Shown in pieces: positions 17,748 through 25,966 of a stretch of DNA of 59,582 nucleotides. The notes below the pieces were generated by a model. That model had not been told where the DNA came from, ran no database searches, and saw only the letters and a list, made by a program, of their open reading frames with translations. The translations under genes and the position numbers were made by a program. Each line of letters begins with the position of its first letter. The stretch's first letter is position 1. The stretch is from Flavicella sp042091695 (GTDB taxonomy: Bacteria; Bacteroidota; Bacteroidia; Flavobacteriales; Flavobacteriaceae), in the NCBI GenBank assembly GCA_042091695.1, contig JBELHA010000009.1, positions 1-59,582 of the forward strand. The letters are read 5' to 3'.

Positions 17748-18794
17748 TTATCTTGCTACTCTTCCTGAAGCATCTCCACCCATTAATTTCTCAACTTCAG
17801 CAACTGTTGCTAAGTTTGCATCACCTTTGATAGTGTGCTTTAAACAAGATGCAGCTACTGCAAAGTCTAATGCATTTTGATCATCTTCTGGGTATTTTAA
17901 CAATCCGTAGATCAATCCTCCCATGAATGAATCTCCACCACCAACTCTATCAACGATATCAGTAATTTGGTATTGACGTGTTTGGAACAATGTTGTACCA
18001 TCGTACAATACTCCTGCCCATGTATTGTGAGATGCAGAAATAGAACCTCTCAACGTAGTAATTACCTTTTTAGCTCTAGGGAACTTTTTCATCATTTGCT
18101 CACAAACAGACAAGAAAGCTTCAGCCTTTACATTGTGTCCTTCTGTTTGTACTGAGATTCCTTCTGGCTTGATACCAAAGTGCATTTCTGCATCTTCTTC
18201 GTTTCCTAAAACGATATCACAGTAAGAAGTCAATTCAGTCATTACAGCTTCTCTGTGTGCATCGTCACAGTAGTTCCATAATTTAGCTCTGTAGTTCAAA
18301 TCAGTAGAAATAGTAATTCCTAATTTACTTGCCGCTTTCACAGCTTCTAAACATACATCAGCAGCACCTTGAGAGATTGCAGGTGTAATTCCTGTCCAGT
18401 GGAACCACTCAGCTCCGTCAAATACTTCTTCCCAGTTGATCATTCCAGACTCGATTTCTGCGATTGCAGAATGCGCACGGTCATAAACAACTTTAGAACC
18501 TCTTGATACAGCTCCTGTTTCCAAGAAGTAGATCCCTAAACGGTCTCCTCCATAAACAATCTTGTCTACACCAACACCTCTTTTACGCATCTCCATCATA
18601 GCACATTCACCGATATCATTTTTAGGCAAACGCGTAACAAAGTCACATGATACTCCATAGTTAGCCAATGATACAGCAACGTTAGATTCTCCACCTCCGT
18701 AGATAGCGTCAAAACTATTTGCTTGTGAAAATCTTAAAAATCCTTGAGGAGCTAATCTTAACATGATTTCTCCAAATGTAATTACTTTAGCCAT
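17748..18794 (-). CDS. kdgK: 2-keto-3-deoxygluconate kinase (PfkB family)
   Basis: I use ATG 18,794 (MAKVITFGEIMLRLAP), giving 348 residues; the ORF could extend to 18,851, but that would overlap the dehydrogenase gene and add residues unlike the family start. PfkB motifs are clear: YGGGESNVAVSLANYG near residue 35 and DRVGGGDSFMGGLIYG near the C-terminus with the catalytic Asp. KdgK phosphorylates KDG at C6 to KDPG. It follows the LgoD-like gene by 40 bp. This step needs a C6 hydroxyl, which a 6-deoxy sugar such as L-fucose would lack. Confidence 0.9.
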   Translation of the reverse strand: MAKVITFGEIMLRLAPQGFLRFSQANSFDAIYGGGESNVAVSLANYGVSCDFVTRLPKNDIGECAMMEMRKRGVGVDKIVYGGDRLGIYFLETGAVSRGSKVVYDRAHSAIAEIESGMINWEEVFDGAEWFHWTGITPAISQGAADVCLEAVKAASKLGITISTDLNYRAKLWNYCDDAHREAVMTELTSYCDIVLGNEEDAEMHFGIKPEGISVQTEGHNVKAEAFLSVCEQMMKKFPRAKKVITTLRGSISASHNTWAGVLYDGTTLFQTRQYQITDIVDRVGGGDSFMGGLIYGLLKYPEDDQNALDFAVAASCLKHTIKGDANLATVAEVEKLMGGDASGRVAR

Positions 18795-18834
18795 TTGTTT
18801 TATTGTTATAGTATTTATTAGTGTATTTATTGAG

Positions 18835-19848
18835 TTATAATTTGAAGTCAACAGTAGCCTTGATTACTCCTGTTTCTGGCTTTAACCAGCTGTCAAAGTT
18901 TGCAATCATTTCTGTGAAAGGTACGTTGTGTGTAATGAAAGATTCTGTTGGGAATTGGTCCAATACATTGATCACATGTTCGAAATCTTCAGTGGTTGCA
19001 TTACGGCTACACATCAAAGTCAATTCTTTAGAGTGTACTGCTGGGTGGTTGTATGTCAAGTCTCCTTTAGACAATCCAACCAACACGAAACGTCCTCCGT
19101 GAGACATGTAGTCTGGACCAGCTTCTAAGGCAAATTTGTTTCCTGAAGCATCAAATACTGCAGTACACATATCACCATTTGTTATTTCAGCAATGTCTTT
19201 AGCAGCGTCTGCACCAGCTTTTACAGTGTATTCAACACCGATTTTTTCTTTTGCATATTCCAAACGTTGCTCATTCATGTCAATCGCAACTACTTTTGCT
19301 CCTGCTATCTGAGCCAATTTCATGATTCCAATTCCAATAGGTCCACATCCAACAACAGCTACTGTTTCACCAGGCTTTACATCTGCTCTTCTTACTGCAT
19401 GTGCTCCAATAGCTAAAGGCTCAACAATTGCCATCTGGTCATCAGACAAATTGTTAGCTGGTAATAAAATGTCTGCAGGAACTGTAATCTGCTCTTGCAT
19501 TCCACCATCTGTGTGTACACCTAAAACTCTAATGTTTGGGCAACAGTTAGGCTTACCATTTCTAGAAGCAACACTGTTCTTATCACTGATATAAGGCATT
19601 ACAACAACCTTGTCCCCAGCCTTTAAACCTCTTTCATTTTCTCCAATTTCTAAAATCTCAGAAGCCAATTCATGACCTAAAATTCTCGGGTAAGTAAAGA
19701 ATGCTTGATTCCCTCCATAGGCATGTAAGTCAGTTCCACAAATTCCAACTTTGTTGATTTGCAACAAAGCTTCGTTTTCTTTTCTTACAGGTGCTTCTTT
19801 TTCTTTGACAAGAAATTCTCCTGGTTTTTCGCAAACAATGTATTTCAT
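18835..19848 (-). CDS. Zinc-dependent alcohol dehydrogenase, L-galactonate dehydrogenase-like
   Basis: The 337-residue medium-chain dehydrogenase has the catalytic zinc site Cys37 (GICGTD) and His59-Glu60 (LGHE), a Glu in AIVEPLAIG and the nucleotide fold GCGPIGIG. It resembles the LgoD/YjjN group, which oxidises L-galactonate at C5 to D-tagaturonate. The structural-zinc loop is degenerate: only Cys102-Cys103 remain of the usual four cysteines. It is the first gene of the minus-strand operon, facing the LacI-type regulator across 208 bp containing two palindromes. An alternative is another polyol or sugar-acid dehydrogenase, but uxaB and uxaA downstream favour L-galactonate. Confidence 0.78.
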   Translation of the reverse strand: MKYIVCEKPGEFLVKEKEAPVRKENEALLQINKVGICGTDLHAYGGNQAFFTYPRILGHELASEILEIGENERGLKAGDKVVVMPYISDKNSVASRNGKPNCCPNIRVLGVHTDGGMQEQITVPADILLPANNLSDDQMAIVEPLAIGAHAVRRADVKPGETVAVVGCGPIGIGIMKLAQIAGAKVVAIDMNEQRLEYAKEKIGVEYTVKAGADAAKDIAEITNGDMCTAVFDASGNKFALEAGPDYMSHGGRFVLVGLSKGDLTYNHPAVHSKELTLMCSRNATTEDFEHVINVLDQFPTESFITHNVPFTEMIANFDSWLKPETGVIKATVDFKL

Positions 19849-19872
19849 TTTGTTTTTTTTAATTTTAAATTT

Positions 19873-19892
19873 TTACTAAATCGATTGAGTAA
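19873..19892. promoter_or_regulatory. Candidate LacI-family operator upstream of the LgoD-like gene
   Basis: A CG-centred quasi-palindrome (left half TTACTAAATC, right half GATTGAGTAA) with nine of ten pairs matching; only 78/87 of the site differs. It lies 25-44 bp before the dehydrogenase start. The right half shares CGATTGA with the perfect palindrome at 20,022-20,043. Confidence 0.55.
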
Positions 19893-19994
19893 GGATTCTA
19901 AAAAAAAACAGTTCTCACATGTTTTTTTATGTCTTGAAACAATGCTAACTCTGTGATTTGGCAGGTTTTACAGTGTTTACGCAACAAAGATTCC

Positions 19995-20025
19995 TTTGAT
20001 GTTATGTAAATTTTAATTACATTTG
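19995..20025 (+). promoter_or_regulatory. Promoter of the LacI-type regulator gene
   Basis: TTTG at 19,995-19,998, 19 bp spacer, then TACATTTG at 20,018-20,025, a full match to the Bacteroidota -33/-7 pattern (TTTG, TAnnTTTG). Its -7 element overlaps the palindrome at 20,022-20,043, which implies autorepression. Confidence 0.75.
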
Positions 20026-20043
20026 TTCAAACGATTGAACAAA
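20022..20043. promoter_or_regulatory. LacI-family operator (perfect palindrome)
   Basis: Perfect 9-bp arms TTTGTTCAA and TTGAACAAA around ACGA, with a central CpG as is usual for LacI-family sites. It covers the predicted transcription start of the regulator gene and lies between the divergent regulator and catabolic operon. The regulator that binds it is inferred from position. Confidence 0.72.
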
Positions 20044-20056
20044 TATATATAAATTC

Positions 20057-21079
20057 TTGAGAAACAAAAAAAAAACAACCATAAAAGATATTGCTAATGT
20101 TTTGGGTTTGACGCCTTCGGCGGTTTCAAAAGCGTTGAATGACCATCCAAGAATTAGCGAGAAAACTAAGGTTTCAGTGCAACAAGTTGCGCGGAACCTA
20201 AACTACGAACCCAACCATTTGGCAAGTGCTTTACGCAAAGGTAAAAGTAACTTAGTGGGAGTGATCATTCCAAGAGCGAATAGTACTTTCTTTTCTGCTG
20301 TATTACAAAGTATTGAGAGTGTTTTAAATAAAAAAGGCTACAATATTATAGTTTCTCAGTCTTATGAATCCTATGATAAGGAGTGCAAGAATATTGATGC
20401 GCTATTGTATACTCAAGTCGATGGTATTCTAGCTTCTTTAGCGAATGAAACGAAAGATTTTACTCACTATAAAAAAATAAAAAGAAAAGGGGTTCCCTTG
20501 GTGCTTTTTGATCGTGGTGAAAATGAAATAGGTGTGGACTATATAGGGATTGATGATTATAAAAGTAGTCATATGATTGTCGATCACTTAGTGGCGCAAA
20601 AATGCAAAAGAATAGCGCATATCGCTGGATACAGTCACACAAGAATTTATAAAAACAGGATTCAAGGATACAAAGATGCACTTGAAGTTCATGAATTACC
20701 ATCTGATGATATTTTATTGGTAGAGAGTAATTTAAGAATTGAAGATGGGCGAACTATTATGGAACAGTTTTTAGATCAGGACGAGGTTCCTGACGCAGTT
20801 TATGCTGCTAGTGATTATGCCGCATTAGGAGCTTTACAGGTTTTGCAGGAACGAAATATCAAAGTTCCAGAAGAAATTGCTATTGTAGGCTTTAGTAATG
20901 AACCCTTTACTTCTTTGGTAACACCTTCTATTACTTCTATAAACCAGCATAGTGAGGAGATAGGAAGGTTGACAGCAGAAGCCTTTTTAAGAAGAATAGA
21001 AGATGCGAATACCCCGCCAGTGTTGAATAAAATAATATTGAACCCTGAACTAGTAGTTCGTTCTTCTTCTCAAAAATAA
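20057..21079 (+). CDS. LacI-family transcriptional regulator
   Basis: The 340-residue protein has an N-terminal LacI helix-turn-helix and hinge (TIKDIANVLGLTPSAVSKAL, ending in NLNYEPNHLASALR near residue 60) and a periplasmic-binding-protein-like ligand domain (SNLVGVIIPRANSTFFS, DGILASLANET, GVDYIGIDDY, PDAVYAASDYAALGA). The start is TTG at 20,057; no ATG lies between it and the helix-turn-helix. It is transcribed away from the sugar operon, and its promoter overlaps a perfect palindrome, so it probably represses itself and the operon until a pathway intermediate binds. The effector is unknown. Confidence 0.9.
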   Translation: MRNKKKTTIKDIANVLGLTPSAVSKALNDHPRISEKTKVSVQQVARNLNYEPNHLASALRKGKSNLVGVIIPRANSTFFSAVLQSIESVLNKKGYNIIVSQSYESYDKECKNIDALLYTQVDGILASLANETKDFTHYKKIKRKGVPLVLFDRGENEIGVDYIGIDDYKSSHMIVDHLVAQKCKRIAHIAGYSHTRIYKNRIQGYKDALEVHELPSDDILLVESNLRIEDGRTIMEQFLDQDEVPDAVYAASDYAALGALQVLQERNIKVPEEIAIVGFSNEPFTSLVTPSITSINQHSEEIGRLTAEAFLRRIEDANTPPVLNKIILNPELVVRSSSQK

Positions 21080-21112
21080 TACAAGAGATAGTGTTTAGCA
21101 CATGTTGAAACA

Positions 21113-21144
21113 AAAAAAGTCCAAACAATAGTTTGGACTTTTTT
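21113..21144. terminator. Bidirectional terminator between lacI-type gene and icd
   Basis: A 14-bp perfect stem (21,113-21,126 with 21,131-21,144), GC-rich in the centre (GTCC/GGAC), flanked by A and T runs, between two converging genes. Confidence 0.85.
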
Positions 21145-21163
21145 GATGTTATTTAATTCCTAT

Positions 21164-23398
21164 TTAGGATACAATAGCAGACAAAGCTTCATTTAGCAAG
21201 CTGCTTGCTTGCATTGCGACAGCTACCTTTTCTGGATTAGGGTAGTAGTAGCCTCCTAACTCAACCGCATTTCCTTGCGCGTTGTTGAGTTGCGATAGTA
21301 TAGCATCTTTGTTTGTTGTCAATGTTTTTGCCAAAGGAGAAAAAGTACTTTTTAATTCTATGTCTTCGTTTTGAGAAGCCAAAGCCTCCGCCCAATACAT
21401 TGCAAGGTAAAAATGACTTCCTCTGTTGTCAAGTTCTCCAACTTTTCTAGAAGGAGAGTTGTCATTTGTCAAAAAGGTAGTATTGGCTTCGTTCAATGTT
21501 TTAGAAAGAATTTCAGCTTTTTTGTTATTGGTTTTTACAGCCAAATCTTCAAGAGAAACAGACAGGGCTAAAAATTCTCCCAATGAGTCCCATCTTAAAT
21601 GTCCTTCTTCTTGAAATTGTTGTACGTGTTTTGGAGCAGAACCTCCTGCGCCAGTTTCAAATAATCCACCTCCGTTCATTAAAGGGACGATAGACAACAT
21701 CTTTGCAGAGGTTCCCAATTCTAAAATAGGGAATAAGTCTGTCAAGTAATCACGTAATACATTTCCAGTTACTGAAATTGTGTCCAAGCCTTTATGACAT
21801 CTTTCTAGTGTCACTTTAGTGGCTTCAATAGGAGAAAGTATTGATATGTCAAGTCCTTCTGTATTGTGATTAGGTAAGTATGTTTTTACTTTTTTAATTA
21901 ATTCAGCATCATGCGCTCTGTTTTCATCCAACCAAAAGATTGCTGGAGTTTTAGTTGCAGTTGCTCTTGTAACGGCTAGCTTTACCCAGTCTTGTATCGG
22001 AGCATCTTTTACTTGACATGCTCTAAAGATATCTCCAGTATTTACTTTTTGTTCTAATACCACGTTCCCGTTTTCATCAGATACTTTTACAATTCCATTT
22101 TGTGTGATTTGGAATGTTTTGTCATGTGATCCGTATTCCTGAGCTTTTTGAGCCATCAGTCCTACGTTGGGTACTGTACCCATTGTGGTTGGATCAAAAG
22201 CACCGTGCTGTTTACAGAAGTCTATTGTTTCTTGGTAGATACCAGCATATGATCTGTCTGGGATCAAAGCCTTGGTATCTTGAGCGTTTCCTTCGGCATT
22301 CCACATCTGTCCAGAAGTACGAATCATAGCGGGCATAGAAGCGTCGATAATCACATCACTAGGAACGTGAAGGTTTGTGATCCCCTTGTCAGAGTTAACC
22401 ATAGCCAATGCAGGACTGTTTTCGTATACTTTTTCAATAGCTGTCTTGATTTCTTCTTGCTGATCAGTGGCAAGTGTTTTGATTTTATTGTAAACATCTC
22501 CCAATCCGTTCTTAGAAGAAACACCGATTTCTTTGAATGTATCGCTGTACTTTTCAAAAACATCTTTGTAGAAAACCTCTACAACAGCACCAAAAATAAT
22601 TGGATCTGACACTTTCATCATGGTTGCTTTCATGTGTACTGAAAACAATACGTTTTTAGCTTTTGCGTCTTCAATTTCAGTTGCTACATAATGCTTCAAT
22701 TTCTGAAGATCCATTACAGCAGTGTCAAAAATTTCTCCTGCTAATACAGGAGTTGCTTCTTTTAATGTTGAGGTAGTTCCATTGTCTGCAACCAATTCAA
22801 TTTTTAGCGTTCCTGCATTCGCAATCGTTGTAGATTTTTCAGTAGCGTAAAAATCTCCATCTGGCATACTCGCTACGTGGGATTTAGAATCTGCAGCCCA
22901 AGCTCCCATAGAGTGAGGGTTGTTTTTTGCGTATTGTTTAACAGGTCCAGCAACTCTTCTATCTGAGTTTCCTTCTCTTAAAACTGGGTTTACAGCTGAA
23001 CCTAACACTTTTGCGTAGGTTGCTTTAATTGTGTTTTCTTGGTCATTAGTAGGAGACTCTGGAAAATCAGGAATCGCATACCCATTGGATTGAAGTTCTG
23101 CAATTGCTGCCTTCAATTGTGGTACTGATGCGCTGATATTTGGGAGTTTGATGATATTCGCTTCAGGGGTCTTTGCCAGTTTTCCTAATTCAGATAAAGC
23201 ATCTTCAACTTTTTGATCTTCTGAAAGGTATTCAGGAAAGTTAGCTAGTATTCTAGATGCTAATGAAATATCTTTCTTTTGAATATCGATATTTGCCTGT
23301 TTGGTAAATGATTCGACAATAGGAAGGAAGGAGTAAGTTGCCAAAGCTGGTGCTTCGTCCGTAATAGTGTATACGATTTGAGATGTCTTATTTGTCAT
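21164..23398 (-). CDS. icd: Monomeric NADP-dependent isocitrate dehydrogenase
   Basis: I start at ATG 23,398 (MTNKTSQIVYTITDEAPALATYS), the conserved beginning of the monomeric IDH family, giving 744 residues, the usual size; the ORF extends 20 residues further without family similarity. Recognisable blocks include EGNSDRRVAGPVKQYAKNNPH, MWNAEGNAQDTKALIPDRSYAGIY, FWLDENRAHD and NGGGLFETGAGGSAPKHVQQF. It converts isocitrate to 2-oxoglutarate in the TCA cycle. It is unrelated to the sugar operon and converges with the LacI-type gene at a shared terminator. Confidence 0.95.
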   Translation of the reverse strand: MTNKTSQIVYTITDEAPALATYSFLPIVESFTKQANIDIQKKDISLASRILANFPEYLSEDQKVEDALSELGKLAKTPEANIIKLPNISASVPQLKAAIAELQSNGYAIPDFPESPTNDQENTIKATYAKVLGSAVNPVLREGNSDRRVAGPVKQYAKNNPHSMGAWAADSKSHVASMPDGDFYATEKSTTIANAGTLKIELVADNGTTSTLKEATPVLAGEIFDTAVMDLQKLKHYVATEIEDAKAKNVLFSVHMKATMMKVSDPIIFGAVVEVFYKDVFEKYSDTFKEIGVSSKNGLGDVYNKIKTLATDQQEEIKTAIEKVYENSPALAMVNSDKGITNLHVPSDVIIDASMPAMIRTSGQMWNAEGNAQDTKALIPDRSYAGIYQETIDFCKQHGAFDPTTMGTVPNVGLMAQKAQEYGSHDKTFQITQNGIVKVSDENGNVVLEQKVNTGDIFRACQVKDAPIQDWVKLAVTRATATKTPAIFWLDENRAHDAELIKKVKTYLPNHNTEGLDISILSPIEATKVTLERCHKGLDTISVTGNVLRDYLTDLFPILELGTSAKMLSIVPLMNGGGLFETGAGGSAPKHVQQFQEEGHLRWDSLGEFLALSVSLEDLAVKTNNKKAEILSKTLNEANTTFLTNDNSPSRKVGELDNRGSHFYLAMYWAEALASQNEDIELKSTFSPLAKTLTTNKDAILSQLNNAQGNAVELGGYYYPNPEKVAVAMQASSLLNEALSAIVS

Positions 23399-23714
23399 AT
23401 AATTAGAAAGTATTAGGTGCTGGTCACTTCCAACTTTTAATAGTGATTTCTTTGCCAAAAACCATAAAACGTAAGTAGCTGGTTTTTAAGCTGCACAAAT
23501 GTAGTAATATTCATTAAAGTATCTGATTAAAAAACAATAGAAATCCTTAGTAGTTATTGAATATATGTCAATATTACCCCCTTGCTTTTAACGAATCGTT
23601 ATTTGTTTTGTTGTCGTTAGGTTTTTGATTTTTTTTTTGACGTTTTTTTTACATTCAGTTGATATTTTTTAAAACCGACACTTATATTTTTGACCTGTTT
23701 TAAAATAGATCCAT
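23399..23714. other. Intergenic region between icd and the PAP2 gene
   Basis: This 316-bp divergent spacer has no gene that I can support. It holds a minus-strand -7 element CAAATGTA (23,496-23,503; TACATTTG read on the minus strand) for icd, a plus-strand TATTTTTG (23,685-23,692) with TTG 23 bp upstream for the PAP2 gene, and a short palindrome TAACGA-A-TCGTTA at 23,589-23,601. Confidence 0.6.
23659..23692 (+). promoter_or_regulatory. Promoter of the PAP2-GT39 pair
   Basis: TTG at 23,659-23,661 and TATTTTTG at 23,685-23,692, spacer 23 bp, slightly long for the Bacteroidota consensus. The gene starts 22 bp further on. Confidence 0.45.
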
Positions 23715-24356
23715 ATGGTTAAGTTTAAAAGTAGCGTTAAAGTATCCTATATAATTGTTTTTGTTTTAGTCTTACTTCTAGGGCTTCTTTCTTTAGATAA
23801 AAACGTGCATTTGAGATTGAATATGTTTCACAGTCCCTTTTTTGATGTTTTCTTTAAGTATGTTACATATTTAGGTGATGGATTATTATTTCTCGTTTTT
23901 ACATTATTATTTCTATTAGTCAAAAAAAGACACGCCCTACGCTTTTTGAATGCAGGTGTTTTTTGTTTGTTGATCACAGCATTGATGAAGAAAGTAATTT
24001 TCAAAGGAGTTCCAAGACCTATTGAATATTTTGGTGCCGATGCATTGTATTTGATCGATGGGGTTAAAATGTGTCATTGGAATAGTTTTCCATCAGGTCA
24101 TTCAATGACTGCTTTCGCGATTTTTGGTTTGCTGTATTTTTATTTTAAAAAGAAGCCAATCAAATATGTAATGCTTTGTATCGCAGCATTGGCTGCCTTC
24201 TCAAGAGTATATTTATCTCAACATTTTTTGTTAGATGTGCTTGTCGGAAGTCTGATTGGTTTTGGGATCGCCAAATTGAGTGTTTATATGGTTTCAAAAC
24301 TTTTTCCTAAAAAGAAAAAAAAGAAAAAAGTCAAAATGTCTGTATTACATTCATAA
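23715..24356 (+). CDS. PAP2-family membrane phosphatase
   Basis: The 213-residue protein has about six hydrophobic segments and the three PAP2 signature parts: KGVPRP, FPSGHS and SRVYLSQHFLLD, supplying the Lys/Arg/His set for phosphate-ester hydrolysis. Members dephosphorylate phosphatidic acid or undecaprenyl pyrophosphate. The tail is strongly basic, with a run of lysines. A GT39-type glycosyltransferase gene follows 10 bp later, so recycling of a polyprenyl carrier is a plausible joint role (inference). Confidence 0.88.
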   Translation: MVKFKSSVKVSYIIVFVLVLLLGLLSLDKNVHLRLNMFHSPFFDVFFKYVTYLGDGLLFLVFTLLFLLVKKRHALRFLNAGVFCLLITALMKKVIFKGVPRPIEYFGADALYLIDGVKMCHWNSFPSGHSMTAFAIFGLLYFYFKKKPIKYVMLCIAALAAFSRVYLSQHFLLDVLVGSLIGFGIAKLSVYMVSKLFPKKKKKKKVKMSVLHS

Positions 24357-24366
24357 TCTAAATACT

Positions 24367-25887
24367 ATGAAATTTTCTTTTTCAAATTACCGTTTGTTGA
24401 CCTACTTATTGGTTTTTTTTTCTATTTTGTTTAGAGGCTTTATAGCCTCTTTTTTAGAATTTGGAAATGATGAAGTGTATTATTGGTTGTATGCTTTGTA
24501 TCCTGATATAAGTCATTTTGATCATCCTCCAATGGTTGGCTTTTTTATTCAGTTTTTTACATGTGATTTAGCTGTAAATACTGAGTTGTTTGTTCGTTTG
24601 GCGGCAATTATACCTTCTGCATTGACCATGCTGTTAGTCTATGAAATAGCTCGTTTTCTCAAAGACAGTCGAACAGGTTTTATTGCAGTTCTTTTGTATC
24701 ATACGAGTATATATGGATTGGTTATTTCAGGATTGATGATTTTACCAGACAGTCCCTTGTTGTTATTTTGGATGCTGAGTATATATTGTTTTTTAAGAAG
24801 TTTGCCGCAAGCTGTTACTAGCGTTTCAGGGCTATATCTTATGGCAGGATTTCTGTCGCTAGCTTTAGGGATCTATTCAAAATACCAAGCTGTCTATTTG
24901 TTACTTGGGGTGTTTTTGTTTTTACTCTTTTGTAATAGAGAATGGTTTCGTAACATTCGTTTATATATTGGACTTTTATTTCCGTTGCTAACTGTAGGGA
25001 TATTGTTTTTGTGGAATTACCAAAATGATTTTATCAGTTTTAGCTTTCACAACAATAGGGTTTCAATTTGGAGCCTCGATTTCAAACTTCTCTATTTTGG
25101 TAGAGAAATTTTAGGACAGCTGTTGTACAACAATCCTTTTTTTATATTTTGTATTGTGCTTATGTTTCTAGCATACAAGAAAGGGCGTTTTTATGTCGAT
25201 AGAAACATACTTGTTTTTTTTATGTGTTTTTCTATTCCTTTACTACTTACTGTTTTGTATTTATCGCTGCACAAATCAACTTTAGCTCATTGGTCAGGTG
25301 TTTCTTATTTGACATTTATTCCAGTAGTTGCAATGTATGTATCTGAGCTTACTAAGTACTTAAAATTCTTATATCGGGTTGTTTTTGGTCTTGCTGTGTT
25401 GATGGTCCTCTCTTTATGTGTAGTCAATACTGGTTGGTTGATAAATATGGCTAATTCACAATCGGTTACTATTTATGACCTCGGTAAAAAAGACATGACT
25501 TTAGATATGTATGGATGGAAAGAGGCTTCTCAAAAATTTGATGCATTTTTGGATGAAAACCCGCTACTAAAAGAACGTTCAATTGTTGTTGATAAATGGT
25601 TTCCTGGAAGTCATATACACTATTATATGGCTAGTAAACATTCTATGAAGGTTTTTGGAGTGGGGAGTTTGAAAAATATACACAAATACCATTGGATCAA
25701 TCAGCAGCAGGGAATTATATCTAAAGATGTGTTGTTTGTTACAGATAGTAGGAATTTTAAAGATCCTTTAGATCTGTATGCTGAACAATCGGATACGATC
25801 AACTTACTAGCTAAATTCCCAGTTCACAGAGGAAATACTATCGTCAAATATATCTTTGTATATGCAATGGATGGTTTTGTCTATTAG
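24367..25887 (+). CDS. GT39/ArnT-like membrane glycosyltransferase
   Basis: I start at ATG 24,367 (MKFSFSNYRLL), 10 bp past the PAP2 stop; the ORF extends back into the PAP2 gene, where residues are an out-of-frame reading. The 506-residue product has many membrane helices and the PMT_2/ArnT motif near the N-terminus (NDEVYYWLYAL...FDHPPMVGFF) with Asp-Glu in the first external loop, followed by SKYQAVYLLLG. These enzymes move a sugar from a polyprenyl-phosphate donor to protein, lipid A or glycan. A distant paralogue lies on the other side of rplS. Confidence 0.85.
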   Translation: MKFSFSNYRLLTYLLVFFSILFRGFIASFLEFGNDEVYYWLYALYPDISHFDHPPMVGFFIQFFTCDLAVNTELFVRLAAIIPSALTMLLVYEIARFLKDSRTGFIAVLLYHTSIYGLVISGLMILPDSPLLLFWMLSIYCFLRSLPQAVTSVSGLYLMAGFLSLALGIYSKYQAVYLLLGVFLFLLFCNREWFRNIRLYIGLLFPLLTVGILFLWNYQNDFISFSFHNNRVSIWSLDFKLLYFGREILGQLLYNNPFFIFCIVLMFLAYKKGRFYVDRNILVFFMCFSIPLLLTVLYLSLHKSTLAHWSGVSYLTFIPVVAMYVSELTKYLKFLYRVVFGLAVLMVLSLCVVNTGWLINMANSQSVTIYDLGKKDMTLDMYGWKEASQKFDAFLDENPLLKERSIVVDKWFPGSHIHYYMASKHSMKVFGVGSLKNIHKYHWINQQQGIISKDVLFVTDSRNFKDPLDLYAEQSDTINLLAKFPVHRGNTIVKYIFVYAMDGFVY

Positions 25888-25909
25888 TGCTTGTTAATTT
25901 TAAGCACAA

Positions 25910-25942
25910 AAAAACTCGTTTGACAGTGTCAAACGAGTTTTT
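25910..25942. terminator. Bidirectional terminator between GT39 and rplS
   Basis: A 15-bp perfect stem (25,910-25,924 with 25,928-25,942, loop AGT) with A/T-rich ends, between converging genes. Confidence 0.88.
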
Positions 25943-25966
25943 ATATGTTTTGAAAAAACGAAGGTA

